Of a DNA stretch of 64,000 nt, positions 52,838 through 61,526 are shown piece by piece; the first letter of the stretch is position 1, and the number at the start of each line of letters is the position of its first letter. Source of the DNA: Blastococcus aurantiacus (GTDB lineage: Bacteria > Actinomycetota > Actinomycetes > Mycobacteriales > Geodermatophilaceae); the NCBI RefSeq assembly GCF_900102425.1, contig NZ_FNBT01000005.1, forward strand, positions 62,001-126,000, read 5' to 3'. The position numbers and the translations under genes are program-made. The notes beneath the pieces were generated by a model that was given only the letters and a program-made list of their open reading frames with translations, made no database searches and was not told where the DNA came from.

Positions 52838-53634
52838 TCCGTGTCCGAGGCGGCGGGGGTCTTCACGAGCTTCGCCGCCGCTTCCGGGTCGACCGGGCCG
52901 ATCCCGTAGGAGGGGCACCACTTCGCCAGCCCGCACGCACCGCACGCGGCCTTCTTGGCGTGGCAGACGCGGCGGCCGTGGAAGATCACGCGGTGGGAGA
53001 AGTCGGTCCACTCCTTCTTCGGGATCAGCTCGGCGATCTGCGCCTCGACCTTGACCGGGTCCTCCTCCTCGGTCCAGCCGAAGCGACGGACCAGCCGGCC
53101 GAAGTGCGTGTCCACGGTCAGGCCGGGGACGCCGAACGCGTTGCCCAGGACGACGTTGGCCGTCTTGCGCCCGACGCCGGGAAGGGTCACCAGGTCGGCC
53201 ATCCGGCCGGGCACCTCGCCGTCGAACCGCTCGACCAGCGCCTGCGCCAGCCCGAGCGCGGAGTTGGCCTTCGCGCGGAAGAACCCGGTGGGCTTGAGGA
53301 TCTCCTCCAGCTCGGTCCGGTCGGCGCCGGCCAGGGCCACCGCGTCGGGATAGCGGGCGAACAGCGTCGGCGTCACCTTGTTGACCGTCTTGTCCGTCGT
53401 CTGCGCCGACAGCACCGTGGCGACCAGCAGCTCGAAGGCGTTGGTGAAGTCCAGCTCGCAGTGCGCGTCGGGGTGGATCACCGCCAGCTCGCGGGCCATG
53501 CGCCGCGCCCGGCGGGTGCGCCCCAGCGGGGTCTCGCCCGGGTCGAACGGGGACGCCCCCGTGCGGGCGGCCACGGTGGGCCGGCGGACCGGGGCCGGGC
53601 GCGCGTAGGCCGGCGGAGGAGCGGGGGCGGACAC
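52834..53634 (-). CDS. nth: endonuclease III
   Basis: The 266-residue DNA glycosylase/AP lyase acts on oxidised pyrimidines. The helix-hairpin-helix is [14 protein letters not shown] (catalytic Lys in the loop). The catalytic Asp is in [10 protein letters not shown] [4Fe-4S] site C-x6-C-x2-C-x5-C is at [17 protein letters not shown]. The N-terminal 45 residues are extra and Pro/Arg-rich. GTG 53634 follows a TACGCT -10 box by 7 bases, so the operon transcript is probably leaderless. Confidence 0.96.
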   Translation of the reverse strand: MSAPAPPPAYARPAPVRRPTVAARTGASPFDPGETPLGRTRRARRMARELAVIHPDAHCELDFTNAFELLVATVLSAQTTDKTVNKVTPTLFARYPDAVALAGADRTELEEILKPTGFFRAKANSALGLAQALVERFDGEVPGRMADLVTLPGVGRKTANVVLGNAFGVPGLTVDTHFGRLVRRFGWTEEEDPVKVEAQIAELIPKKEWTDFSHRVIFHGRRVCHAKKAACGACGLAKWCPSYGIGPVDPEAAAKLVKTPAASDTE

Positions 53635-53641
53635 GCGACCG

Positions 53642-53647
53642 AGCGTA
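53642..53647 (-). promoter_or_regulatory. -10 element for the nth operon (leaderless)
   Basis: TACGCT on the minus strand ends 7 bases before the nth GTG. Confidence 0.6.
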
Positions 53648-53747
53648 GGCGGCCCGGCTGACAGCGACCGTCCGTGTCATCATCGATCCCGGTCGGGCTC
53701 CGCCGGGGAGACCGCACGTCGCGTCGCAGGAAGTCGAGGAGGTCGCC

Positions 53748-53984
53748 GTGGTCGCACTGAGCGTCATCCTCTTCCCGCCCCTGCTCATCGCGTTCCTGCT
53801 CGTCATGGAGCGGGTCGAGGAGCCGTTGCGCCGGCCCGCCTCCCCTCGCGAGGTCGGCGAGTTCCTGGACACGGCCAACGCCGACGAGGTCGACACCATG
53901 ACCCACTCCGGCCTGCGGCGTGCGCTGTTCCGCTGGCGGCGGCGTCGCCGCTCCCGGCGCACCACCAATCCCCCGTTGGTCTAG
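53748..53984 (+). CDS. small membrane protein, Rv3675-like position
   Basis: The 78-residue protein has one N-terminal helix VALSVILFPPLLIAFLLVMERVEEPLRR, a short acidic middle (REVGEFLDTANADEVDTM) and an Arg-rich C-terminus (RWRRRRRSRRT). The GTG start has GAGGAGG upstream. The position between nth and crp matches a small membrane protein in mycobacteria (Rv3675). No function known. A dispersed hairpin element follows its stop. Confidence 0.75.
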   Translation: MVALSVILFPPLLIAFLLVMERVEEPLRRPASPREVGEFLDTANADEVDTMTHSGLRRALFRWRRRRRSRRTTNPPLV

Positions 53985-54005
53985 GCGCGTCGTCCACCCC
54001 TGTCG

Positions 54006-54070
54006 ACGGCCTTTCTGCAGGGACCCGCCGCGAGCGTGCGAGTGGTGGGGGGCAGGAAGGTCCTTCTTCT
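54006..54070 (+). repeat. dispersed hairpin element, copy C
   Basis: CCTTTCTGC pairs with GCAGGAAGG (one G-T wobble). The interior has CCCGCCGCGAGCG and GAGTGGTGGGGGG. The T-rich TCCTTCTTCTC follows. It lies 22 bases past the small membrane protein stop and about 110 bases before crp. Confidence 0.8.
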
Positions 54071-54126
54071 CGCTCGGAGGAGGGACGTCGCAAGCCACCG
54101 AACGGGTGACCCGTCGCACAGCCCCA

Positions 54127-54132
54127 TAGACT
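54127..54132 (+). promoter_or_regulatory. -10 element for crp
   Basis: TAGACT sits about 55 bases before GTG 54188. Unlike most -10 boxes in this window it leaves a leader, which holds GGGAAAGGACG before the start. Confidence 0.45.
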
Positions 54133-54187
54133 CCCTGCGGACACGGGAGCTCTGCGTCCCGTCATCGGCAGTGGGAAAGGACGTGCA

Positions 54188-54862
54188 GTGGACGAGGTGC
54201 TGGCCCAGTCGGGGCTCTTCCAGGGACTCTCGGAAGACGCGGTGGACCCCGTCCTCAGCCGCCTCGAGATCGTCACGCTGCCCCGCGGCCGGGTCGTCTT
54301 CAACGAGGGCGAGCCCGGCGACAGCCTCTACATCGTGATGACGGGCAAGATCAAGCTGTCCCGCCGCGCTCCCGACGGCCGCGAGAACGTGCTGGCCGTC
54401 ATGGGCCCGTCCGACCAGTTCGGCGAGCTGTCGGTGTTCGACCCCGGCCCGCGGACGGCGACGGCGACCGCGGTCACCGACGTCCGGCTGGCCCGCATGC
54501 CGCAGTCGGTGCTGCGCCCCTGGATCGAGGCGCACCCGGAGATCGGCGAGCAGCTGCTGCGCGTGCTGGCCCGCCGCCTGCGTCGCACCAACGACTCCGT
54601 CGCCGACCTGATCTTCACCGACGTCCCCGGCCGCGTGGCCAAGGCGCTGCTGCAGATGGCCGACCGCTTCGGCAACCGCGAGAGCGACGGCCTGCGCGTC
54701 AAGCACGACCTGACGCAGGAGGAGCTGGCCCAGCTGGTCGGCGCCTCCCGCGAGACCGTGAACAAGGCGCTGGCCGACTTCGTGCACCGCGGCTGGATCC
54801 AGCTGCAGGGCAAGTCGGTCGTCGTCCTCGACGAGGACCGGCTCCGCCGCCGCGCGCGGTAA
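54188..54862 (+). CDS. crp: Crp/Fnr-family cAMP receptor regulator
   Basis: The 224-residue protein is very like M. tuberculosis Crp (Rv3676). The cyclic-nucleotide domain has the phosphate-binding cassette [20 protein letters not shown] dimer helix follows, then a winged HTH with [28 protein letters not shown]. The GTG start has GGGAAAGGACG upstream. Expected sites are TGTGA-N6-TCACA. A similar palindrome with N4 is at 42079. A bidirectional terminator follows. Confidence 0.96.
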   Translation: MDEVLAQSGLFQGLSEDAVDPVLSRLEIVTLPRGRVVFNEGEPGDSLYIVMTGKIKLSRRAPDGRENVLAVMGPSDQFGELSVFDPGPRTATATAVTDVRLARMPQSVLRPWIEAHPEIGEQLLRVLARRLRRTNDSVADLIFTDVPGRVAKALLQMADRFGNRESDGLRVKHDLTQEELAQLVGASRETVNKALADFVHRGWIQLQGKSVVVLDEDRLRRRAR

Positions 54863-54879
54863 CCACTCCCGAACGCAGG

Positions 54880-54915
54880 AAGGCCCCGGAACCGTCACGG
54901 TCCCGGGGCCTTTCT
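54880..54915. terminator. bidirectional terminator between crp and the NUDIX gene
   Basis: A 15-bp stem (54880-54894 with 54898-54912, one mismatch) has a 3-base loop, followed on the plus strand by TTTCT. The other strand gives AA-rich flanks for the converging NUDIX gene, whose stop is 10 bases away. Confidence 0.85.
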
Positions 54916-54922
54916 CCGTCGT

Positions 54923-55714
54923 TCAGTTCTTCTTCGGCACGACCAGGGGGACGCGGTCGCCGTTGGGGAGGACGGCGAAACGGCCCTCGGGCGTCTCCTC
55001 GAACCCCGGCATGATCGGCTCGAGCGGGTCCGGCGGGGAGCCGGCCAGCGCCGCGGCGACGTCGGCGAACCGGCCCAGCTGGGACAGCGTGTGGGACGTC
55101 GGCGGGAGCATCGGCCGGTCGCCGGCGTGGTGCTCGGCCAGCGCAGCGGCGGGTGCGAGCCAGGCGGCCTCGTCCGCCTCGCCGGAGACGTCGCGCGCCT
55201 CCTGCCCGGCCGGCAGCGCCGCCACGAAGAACTTGGTGTCGTAGCGGCGGGACTCCATGGGCGGGGTGATCCAGTGCGCGAACGGGCGCAGCAGGTCCGA
55301 CCGCAGCACCAGCCCGCGGCCGGCGAGCAGCTCGGTCAGCGACAGGTCGCGACTCAGCAGCGCCTGGCGCTGCTCCTCCCAGTCGTCCCCGGAGACGTCC
55401 GGTACGACAGCGCCCTCCGCGGGGCCGGCCAGCAGGACGCCGGCCTCCTCGAACGTCTCCCGGACGGCGGCGCAGACCAGCTCCCGGGCAAGGCGCTCGT
55501 CGCAGCCGAAGGCCGTGGCCCACTCCGCCGGCGAGGGGCCGGCCCAGCCGATCTCGGTGTCCGCGTCCCGCTCGTCGACCCCACCGCCGGGGTAGGCCGT
55601 CATCCCGCCGGCGAACGGCATGCCCTTGGTGCGGCGCAGCAGGTACACCTCGAGGCCGGGCGCCCCGTCGCGGACGATCAGGACCGTCGCGGCATGGCGG
55701 ATCTCGTCGCTCAC
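54923..55714 (-). CDS. NUDIX hydrolase
   Basis: The 263-residue protein has a NUDIX box split by an insert: the early YPGGGVDERDADTE segment is followed by about 25 extra residues (IGWAGPSPAEWATAFGCD), and then LARELVCAAVRETFEEAGVLL completes the REx2EE part. WITPPMESRRYDTKFFVAALPAGQE follows. That pattern matches Rv3677-neighbourhood NUDIX proteins (NUDT19/RppH-unlike) active on CoA or nucleotide derivatives. The GTG overlaps the ridA stop as GTGA. Confidence 0.88.
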   Translation of the reverse strand: MSDEIRHAATVLIVRDGAPGLEVYLLRRTKGMPFAGGMTAYPGGGVDERDADTEIGWAGPSPAEWATAFGCDERLARELVCAAVRETFEEAGVLLAGPAEGAVVPDVSGDDWEEQRQALLSRDLSLTELLAGRGLVLRSDLLRPFAHWITPPMESRRYDTKFFVAALPAGQEARDVSGEADEAAWLAPAAALAEHHAGDRPMLPPTSHTLSQLGRFADVAAALAGSPPDPLEPIMPGFEETPEGRFAVLPNGDRVPLVVPKKN

Positions 55715-56181
55715 CGGAGTTCCACGGTGAGCTCGACCTCCACCGGTGCACCCAGCGGCAGCTCCGCGACGCCGATCGCGCTGCGGGCGTGCCGGCCGGC
55801 GTCCCCGAAGATCTTGGCGAGCAGCTCGCTGGCGCCGTTGACCACGCGGGGCTGGCCGGTGAAGCCCTCGGCGCTGGCCACGTAGCCGACGACGCGCACG
55901 ACGCGGGCCACCTCGTCGAGGCCCACCAGGTCGTCGATCGCCGCCAGGCCGTTGAGCGCGCACACCTTGGCGTCGGCCGCCGCGGCCTCGGCGTCCACCG
56001 AGCCGCCGACCTTCCCGGTGCGGCGCAGGCCGCCGTCGACGAACGGCAGCTGGCCGGACGTGAAGACCAGCGAGCCGGTGCGCACCGCGGGGACGTAGGC
56101 GGCGACCGGTGCGGCCACCGGGGGCAGCCGGATGCCGAGCTCGGCCAGCCGCGCGTGCCAGCCGCCAGCCGGGGTGGTCAC
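55711..56181 (-). CDS. RidA family (YjgF/YER057c/UK114) protein
   Basis: The 156-residue protein has VRTGSLVFTSGQLPFVDGGLRRTGKVGGSVDAEAAAADAKVCALNGLAAIDDLVGLDEVARVVRVVGYVAS (RidA fold core) and the C-terminal RSAIGVAELPLGAPVEVELTVE with Arg that binds the substrate carboxylate. RidA hydrolyses reactive enamine/imine intermediates from amino-acid metabolism. GTG overlaps the DUF4177-like stop as GTGA. Equivalent to Rv3678c. Confidence 0.92.
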   Translation of the reverse strand: MTTPAGGWHARLAELGIRLPPVAAPVAAYVPAVRTGSLVFTSGQLPFVDGGLRRTGKVGGSVDAEAAAADAKVCALNGLAAIDDLVGLDEVARVVRVVGYVASAEGFTGQPRVVNGASELLAKIFGDAGRHARSAIGVAELPLGAPVEVELTVELR

Positions 56182-56348
56182 GCCGGGCGCTTGAGGTAGG
56201 CCACCAGCTGGTCCGAGCCGCTGGGGCCCGGCAGGACGGTCACCAGCTCCCAGCCGTCCACGCCCCAGGAGTCGAGGATCGCCTTGGTGTTGTGGATGAG
56301 CAGCGGGATGGTGGCGTACTCCCACCGCTGGCGTGCCGATTCGGTCAT
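56178..56348 (-). CDS. DUF4177-like small protein
   Basis: This 56-residue protein opens MTESARQRWEYATIPLLIHN and continues TKAILDSWGVDGWELVTVLPG, ending AYLKRPA. The WEY start and the GVDGWELV core are typical of DUF4177. It starts at ATG 56348 and its stop overlaps ridA as GTGA. The position matches Rv3678A of M. tuberculosis. Function unknown; coupling suggests it works with RidA or the NUDIX protein. Confidence 0.85.
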   Translation of the reverse strand: MTESARQRWEYATIPLLIHNTKAILDSWGVDGWELVTVLPGPSGSDQLVAYLKRPA

Positions 56349-56385
56349 GCGCGCGACGCTAGCGCAGCCCCCGGGGTGACGTGCT

Positions 56386-56450
56386 GGAACGGCCTCCCTG
56401 CAGGGCCCCGCCGTGAGCTTGCGAACGGTGGGGGGCAGGGAGGTCCTTCC
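56386..56450 (+). repeat. dispersed hairpin element, copy D
   Basis: CCTCCCTGC pairs perfectly with GCAGGGAGG. The interior has CCCGCCGTGAGC and GAACGGTGGGGGG, then TCCTTCC. Unlike the others it lies between divergent genes, directly upstream of the -10 of the first ATPase gene. Confidence 0.8.
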
Positions 56451-56455
56451 ACTCC

Positions 56456-56461
56456 TACGCT
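56456..56461 (+). promoter_or_regulatory. -10 element for the ATPase pair (leaderless)
   Basis: TACGCT lies 6 bases before GTG 56468, and the hairpin copy D ends 5 bases upstream of it. Confidence 0.65.
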
Positions 56462-56467
56462 GGAGCG

Positions 56468-57460
56468 GTGAGCCCTCTCCCCACGTCCGCGCGCCTGCAC
56501 GTCGTCACCGGCAAGGGCGGCACGGGGAAGACGACCGTGGCCGCCGCCCTCGCCCTGGCCCTGGCGGCCGACGGGCGCTCGGTGCTGCTGGTGGAGACCG
56601 AGGGCCGGCAGGGCATCGCCCAGCTCTTCGACACCGCCCCGCTGCCCTACGAGGAGCGCCGGGTCGCGGTCGCGCGCGGCGGCGGCGAGGTCAAGGCGCT
56701 GGCCATCGACGTCGAGGAGGCCCTGCTGGACTACCTCGACATGTTCTACAACCTGCGCCGCGCCGGGCGGGCGCTGCGCAAGATGGGCGCCATCGACTTC
56801 GCGACGGCGATCGCGCCGGGCCTCCGGGACGTGCTCATCACCGGGAAGATCAAGGAGGCGGTCACCCGCCGCCACGACGGGCAGAACGTCTACGACGCCG
56901 TCGTCGTCGACGCTCCGCCCACCGGACGGATCACCCGCTTCCTCAACGTGACGAACGAGATGGGCCAGCTGGCGCGATCGGGGCCGATCAAGACCCAGAG
57001 CGACGGCGTGATGGCGGTGCTGCGGTCGCCGCAGACCGCCGTGCACCTGGTGACGATCCTCGAGGACATGCCCGTGCAGGAGACGGCCGACGCGATCGAC
57101 GAGCTGCGCAAGGCCGGCCTGCCGCTCGGCTCGGTGATCGTGAACCTGGCCACCGACCCGGTGCTCCCGTCCGACGACCTCGCGCGGGCCGCCTCCTCCG
57201 GGCTCACCGGTGCCGACCTCGCGCCCGCGCTGGCTGCCGCGCACCTGCCCGCCGACGCAGCGGTCGCCGACGCGCTGGCCGCGCAGACGGTCGAGCACGC
57301 CCGGAGGTGGACGGCGCAGGACGCGCTGCGCGACGACGTCGACGCGCTCGGCCTGCCGACGGTGGAGCTCCCCCTGCTCACCGGCCCGATGGACCTCGGC
57401 GCGTTGTTCGAGCTCGCCGGCCGGCTGGACGAGCACCTGCGCCGTGAGGTGGCCGCGTGA
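56468..57460 (+). CDS. Get3/ArsA-like ATPase (BagA, Rv3679-like)
   Basis: The 330-residue protein has deviant Walker [17 protein letters not shown] near residue 14-28, [12 protein letters not shown] (switch I analogue) and [14 protein letters not shown] (Walker B/switch II). The shape is that of the ArsA/Get3 family. In M. tuberculosis the pair Rv3679-Rv3680 (BagAB) protects against glycerol and nitric oxide stress and resembles guided-entry ATPases for tail-anchored proteins. GTG 56468 follows a -10 box by 6 bases. The stop overlaps the second ATPase as GTGA. Confidence 0.93.
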   Translation: MSPLPTSARLHVVTGKGGTGKTTVAAALALALAADGRSVLLVETEGRQGIAQLFDTAPLPYEERRVAVARGGGEVKALAIDVEEALLDYLDMFYNLRRAGRALRKMGAIDFATAIAPGLRDVLITGKIKEAVTRRHDGQNVYDAVVVDAPPTGRITRFLNVTNEMGQLARSGPIKTQSDGVMAVLRSPQTAVHLVTILEDMPVQETADAIDELRKAGLPLGSVIVNLATDPVLPSDDLARAASSGLTGADLAPALAAAHLPADAAVADALAAQTVEHARRWTAQDALRDDVDALGLPTVELPLLTGPMDLGALFELAGRLDEHLRREVAA

Positions 57461-58686
57461 GCGCCGCGCCCGTGCCCCAGGACCCGGCCGCCCGCTCCGG
57501 CCGCACGCGCCCCGCGGCGCCCCCGCTGGACCTCGGCGCGCTGATCGCCGACCCGGACACCCGGATCGTGGTCTGCTGCGGCGCCGGCGGCGTGGGCAAG
57601 ACGACGACCTCGGCGGCCCTGGCCCTGGCCGCCGCGGAGGCCGGTCGCAGCGTCGTCGTCCTCACCATCGACCCGGCCCGGCGGCTGGCCCAGTCCCTCG
57701 GCCTGACCGAGCTGGACAACGAGCCCCGGCGGGTGGAAGTACCGGGGGCCGAGGGCGAGCTGCACGCGATGATGCTGGACATGAAGCGGACGTTCGACGA
57801 CATCGTCGTCGCGCATTCGACTCCCGAGCGGTCCCAGCAGATCCTGGACAATCCCTTCTACCAGACCCTGAGCTCGTCGTTCTCCGGAACGCAGGAGTAC
57901 ATGGCGATGGAGAAGCTGGGGCAGCTCCGGGCCAGCGAGCAGTGGGACCTGATCATCGTGGACACCCCGCCCTCGCGGTCGGCGCTGGACTTCCTCGACG
58001 CCCCGAACCGGATGAGCCGCTTCCTCGACGGCACGATGATCCGGCTGCTCATGGCGCCGAGCCGTACGGGCTTCAAGTTCGCCAGCGCGGGCTTCCTGCT
58101 CTTCAGCCGGATCGTGTCCAAGATCCTGGGCGGCCAGCTGCTGCGGGACATCTCCGCGTTCGTGGCCGCCCTCGACACGATGTTCGGCGGCTTCCGCGAG
58201 CGGGCCACCGCCACCTACGAGCTGCTCCGCCGGCCGGGCACGTGGTTCGTCGTCGTCGCCTCTCCCGAGCCCGACGCGCTGCGGGAGGCCTCCTACTTCG
58301 TCGACCGGTTGTCCGCCGACGACATGCCGCTGGCCGGCCTGGTCGTCAACCGCACCCACCCGCCGGCAACGGCGGCGCTGTCCGCGACCCGGGCCGCCGC
58401 GGCCGCCGAGGCGGTGCTGGAGGCCGGCGGTCCGGACGCCGACCTCGCCGCCGCTGCGCTGCGCGTGCACGCCGAGCGGATGACCCTGGCCGCCCGCGAG
58501 CAGCACCTGGCCGACCGCTTCACCAGCGCCCACCCGGAGGTGGCGGTCCGCACCGTGCCCGCGGCGGCCGGCGACGTCCACGACCTCGACGGACTGCGCA
58601 CCATGGCCGCCGAGCTGACCGGCGACGACGCGGACACGCCGACCGGCACGCCGCGGACGCGGATCCTGCCTGCGCGCCGCGGCTGA
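57457..58686 (+). CDS. second Get3/ArsA-like ATPase (BagB, Rv3680-like)
   Basis: The 409-residue protein has deviant Walker [19 protein letters not shown] near residues 39-56, [15 protein letters not shown] (switch I) and [16 protein letters not shown] (switch II), with a helical hydrophobic-groove region around [18 protein letters not shown]. It is longer than the first and likely forms a heterodimer with it. GTG is coupled to the first gene. In mycobacteria a whiB4 gene comes next, but here a class A PBP starts 40 bases later. Confidence 0.93.
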   Translation: MSAAPVPQDPAARSGRTRPAAPPLDLGALIADPDTRIVVCCGAGGVGKTTTSAALALAAAEAGRSVVVLTIDPARRLAQSLGLTELDNEPRRVEVPGAEGELHAMMLDMKRTFDDIVVAHSTPERSQQILDNPFYQTLSSSFSGTQEYMAMEKLGQLRASEQWDLIIVDTPPSRSALDFLDAPNRMSRFLDGTMIRLLMAPSRTGFKFASAGFLLFSRIVSKILGGQLLRDISAFVAALDTMFGGFRERATATYELLRRPGTWFVVVASPEPDALREASYFVDRLSADDMPLAGLVVNRTHPPATAALSATRAAAAAEAVLEAGGPDADLAAAALRVHAERMTLAAREQHLADRFTSAHPEVAVRTVPAAAGDVHDLDGLRTMAAELTGDDADTPTGTPRTRILPARRG

Positions 58687-58713
58687 CCCGGGCTCGCGCG
58701 GGCCCGCGCGCCG

Positions 58714-58719
58714 TACATT
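58714..58719 (+). promoter_or_regulatory. -10 element for the PBP gene (leaderless)
   Basis: TACATT lies 7 bases before ATG 58727. Its last bases form an in-frame TTG (58718) that could be mistaken for the start. Confidence 0.6.
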
Positions 58720-58726
58720 GGCAGCG

Positions 58727-61012
58727 ATGTCCGAAGACGCCCGCCTCCGCACCCGCATCATCGGGAAGCTCGCCCTGACGATCGTCGTCGCCGGGGTGCT
58801 GCTCGCCGGTCTCCTGCTGCCCTGGGTCGGCGGTGGCGGGCTCGTCGCCCGCAACTCCGCCAGCCTGCTGGACGCGCTGCCCGTGGAGCTCACCGACGCG
58901 ACGCCGGTCGGCATGTCGAAGGTGGTCGCCGCCGACGGCACGCTGATCACCAACCTGTACGAGAAGAACCGCACGCCGGTGACCTCGGACCAGATCGCCG
59001 ACGTGATGAAGCAGGCGCTGGTCGACATCGAGGACTCGCGGTTCTACGAGCACAACGGCCTCGACGTGCAGGGCACGATGCGCGCGCTGGTGAGGAACCT
59101 GGCCGCGGGCTCGGTCCAGGAGGGCGGCTCCACCCTCACCCAGCAGCTGGTGAAGCAGACCCTGCTGCAGACGGCGGACTCCGCCGAGGGCCGGGACGCG
59201 GCCACCGAGCAGACGCCGGCGCGCAAGCTGCGCGAGGCCCGGCTGGCGCTGGCGCTCGAGGAGACCTACGACAAGGACGAGATCCTCACCCGGTACCTGA
59301 ACATCGTGTACTTCGGGAAGGGCGCCTACGGCATCCAGGCCGCCGCCCAGCGGTACTTCAGCGTCGACGCGGCCGACCTCACCCTCCCGCAGGCCGCCAT
59401 GCTGGCCGGCCTGGTGCAGAGCCCGTTCTACGACGACCCGATCGACAACCCGGAGAAGGCGCAAGTCCGCCGCAACCAGGTGCTCGCGCGGATGCTCGAC
59501 CTGGAGCACATCACCGAGCAGGAGTACCGGGACATCGCGCCCACGCCGGTGGCGATCACGCCCGGACTCGCCCCGCCGAACGGCTGCATCGACGCCTCGA
59601 TCGGCGCCTTCTTCTGCGACTACGCGCTCAAGCACCTGACCCAGGACCTCGGGCTCACCGACGACCAGCTCAAGAACGGCGCTCTCACCATCAAGACCAC
59701 GCTGCTGCCCGACCTGCAGCGCTCCGGTGACCAGGCCGTGCTGCAGTCCGTACCGATGGGCGATCGGCTCGCGGGCATGTTCACCGCCATCGAGCCGGGC
59801 ACCGGCAGGGTGCTGGCCATGAGCGTGAACCGGCGGTACGGCTGCGAGGGGCCCGAGTGCGAGGAGGTCGTGCTCAACACCGCGGCGAGCAAGGGCGCCG
59901 GCTCCACCTACAAGACCTTCACCGCGGCCGCCGCGCTCGAGGCGGGCATCCCGGCGAACACGACGATCACCACCCCGGGCAACCGCTACACCTCGCGAGT
60001 CTTCCGCGGCCCCGCCTGTGGCGCCGAGGACCGCAACGGCACCAACGAGTCCGGCCCGTACTGCGTGCGGAACGCGGGCAACTACCCCGCCACGCTCGAC
60101 ATGGTCGGCGCCCTGGTCCGCTCCTCGAACACCTACTTCCTGGCGTTGGAGGACCGGCTCAGGACCGTCGAGGGCCCGGTGCGCATGGCCGAGCGCATGG
60201 GCATGACCTTCGGTCGACCCGGTCAGCAGAAGACCGCCGACGAGATCATCGACGGGAACTTCGGCTCCTTCACCTTCGGCGCCGAGGCCACCAGCCCGCT
60301 GGACCTGGCCAACGCCTACGCGACCCTCGGCGCCGAGGGCACGAAGTGCACCCCGGTGCCGGTGACCGAGGTGCTCGACCGCAACGGGGAGCCGCTCACC
60401 CAGGACAACGGCGAACCGGTCGTCAGGGGCGACAACTGCACCCCGGAGTCGATCCCGGCGAACATCGCCAACACGCTGAGCACCATCCTCGTCGGCGACG
60501 TCGCCACCCCGGCGGGCACCGGGACCCGGGCGGCCATCCCCGGTCGGACGATCGCCGGCAAGACCGGCACCTCCCAGGGCCGCGACTCGGTCGCCTTCGT
60601 GGGCTACCTGCCCGAGTACTCCGCCAGCGTCATGGTGTTCAACCCCAAGGAGAAGCAGGACGTCGGCGGCTTCGGCGGCAACCTGCCCGCGACCATCTGG
60701 CGCAACGCCATGGCGCCGTTCCTCGAGGGCAAGGCCACCACGGCCTTCCCGCCGGCCGACCCTAAGCTCATGGGCCCGCCGAAGCCGGCGCCGCGACCGC
60801 AGTCGCCCCGCCCGCCGCGCGACACGGACGATGCGGACGAGCGTCCGGCCGACGAGACGCCCGCCGAGGACGGGCCCACCGAGGAAGAGCCGGCGGGCGA
60901 GCAGCCCACTGAGGAGCAGCCGGCCCCCGAGGCGCCGCAGGAAGGCACTCCTGCGCCTGCCCCCGGTGGAGGCGCCCCGGGCGGTGGCGGACCCGGCGGC
61001 GGCGGAGGCTGA
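58727..61012 (+). CDS. class A penicillin-binding protein (PonA2-like)
   Basis: The 761-residue peptidoglycan synthase has an N-terminal cytoplasmic tail and membrane helix KLALTIVVAGVLLAGLLLPW. The glycosyltransferase 51 domain has EDSRFYEHNGLD, GGSTLTQQLVK, REARLALALEETYDKDEILTRYLN and YFGKGAYGIQAAAQRYF. The transpeptidase has STYK (Ser nucleophile), SSN and KTGT. The C-terminus has no PASTA domain; it is a Pro/Glu/Thr-rich tail ending in Gly repeats. ATG 58727 is preferred over TTG 58718, which overlaps the -10 box. Confidence 0.95.
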   Translation: MSEDARLRTRIIGKLALTIVVAGVLLAGLLLPWVGGGGLVARNSASLLDALPVELTDATPVGMSKVVAADGTLITNLYEKNRTPVTSDQIADVMKQALVDIEDSRFYEHNGLDVQGTMRALVRNLAAGSVQEGGSTLTQQLVKQTLLQTADSAEGRDAATEQTPARKLREARLALALEETYDKDEILTRYLNIVYFGKGAYGIQAAAQRYFSVDAADLTLPQAAMLAGLVQSPFYDDPIDNPEKAQVRRNQVLARMLDLEHITEQEYRDIAPTPVAITPGLAPPNGCIDASIGAFFCDYALKHLTQDLGLTDDQLKNGALTIKTTLLPDLQRSGDQAVLQSVPMGDRLAGMFTAIEPGTGRVLAMSVNRRYGCEGPECEEVVLNTAASKGAGSTYKTFTAAAALEAGIPANTTITTPGNRYTSRVFRGPACGAEDRNGTNESGPYCVRNAGNYPATLDMVGALVRSSNTYFLALEDRLRTVEGPVRMAERMGMTFGRPGQQKTADEIIDGNFGSFTFGAEATSPLDLANAYATLGAEGTKCTPVPVTEVLDRNGEPLTQDNGEPVVRGDNCTPESIPANIANTLSTILVGDVATPAGTGTRAAIPGRTIAGKTGTSQGRDSVAFVGYLPEYSASVMVFNPKEKQDVGGFGGNLPATIWRNAMAPFLEGKATTAFPPADPKLMGPPKPAPRPQSPRPPRDTDDADERPADETPAEDGPTEEEPAGEQPTEEQPAPEAPQEGTPAPAPGGGAPGGGGPGGGGG

Positions 61013-61028
61013 GCGACGGGCCTCAGCC
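61007..61028. terminator. short hairpin spanning convergent stops
   Basis: GGCTGAG (61007-61013) pairs with CTCAGCC (61022-61028). The first includes the PBP stop codon, the second the yqeY stop. A weak 7-bp stem, possible bidirectional end. Confidence 0.4.
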
Positions 61029-61475
61029 CAGCTGGCGGCGGACCTCCGCGGCCACGCGTGACCCGTCGGCCCGGCCGGCGACGATGCCGTTGGCGGCGCC
61101 CATGACCTTGCCCATGTCCTTCATGCCGGAGGCCCCGGTGCGGGTGATGGCGTCGGCGACGATCGCGGCCAGGTCGGCGTCGTCGAGCTGGGCCGGCAGG
61201 TAGTCGGCGAGCACGTCGCCCTCCGCCCGCTCCCGCTCGGCCTGCTCGGCGCGGCCGGCACCGGCGAACGCCTCGGCGGCCTCCTTGCGCTTCTTCGCCT
61301 CACGGCGCAGCACGGCCTGCACCTCGTCGTCGGACAGCTCCCGGGCCTCCTTGCCGGAGACCTCCTCGGCGCTCACCGCGGTGAGCACCATGCGCAACGT
61401 CGCGGTGCGCAGCTCGTCGCGGGCCTTCATGGCGGTGGTCAGGTCGTCGCGCAGCTGCTTCTTCAGGTCGGACAC
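61023..61475 (-). CDS. GatB/YqeY domain protein
   Basis: The 150-residue protein reads SDLKKQLRDDLTTAMKARDELRTATLRMVLTAVSAEEV, then DDEVQAVLRREAKKRKEAAEAFAGAGR and SGMKDMGKVMGAANGIVAGRADGSRVAAEVRRQLG. This is the YqeY helical domain linked to tRNA-dependent amidotransferase GatB. Role is unclear; standalone YqeY may bind tRNA. GTG 61475 is divergent from the metallophosphoesterase with 51 bases between, and CAGGCT lies 6 bases upstream, one base from a -10 box. Confidence 0.9.
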   Translation of the reverse strand: MSDLKKQLRDDLTTAMKARDELRTATLRMVLTAVSAEEVSGKEARELSDDEVQAVLRREAKKRKEAAEAFAGAGRAEQAERERAEGDVLADYLPAQLDDADLAAIVADAITRTGASGMKDMGKVMGAANGIVAGRADGSRVAAEVRRQLG

Positions 61476-61514
61476 GGGCCCAGCCTGGCACGACGCCCCT
61501 CTGGCCCGCGCCCG

Positions 61515-61520
61515 TAGGCT
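61515..61520 (+). promoter_or_regulatory. -10 element for the metallophosphoesterase gene (leaderless)
   Basis: TAGGCT lies 6 bases before GTG 61527. Confidence 0.6.
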
Positions 61521-61526
61521 CCGGCT

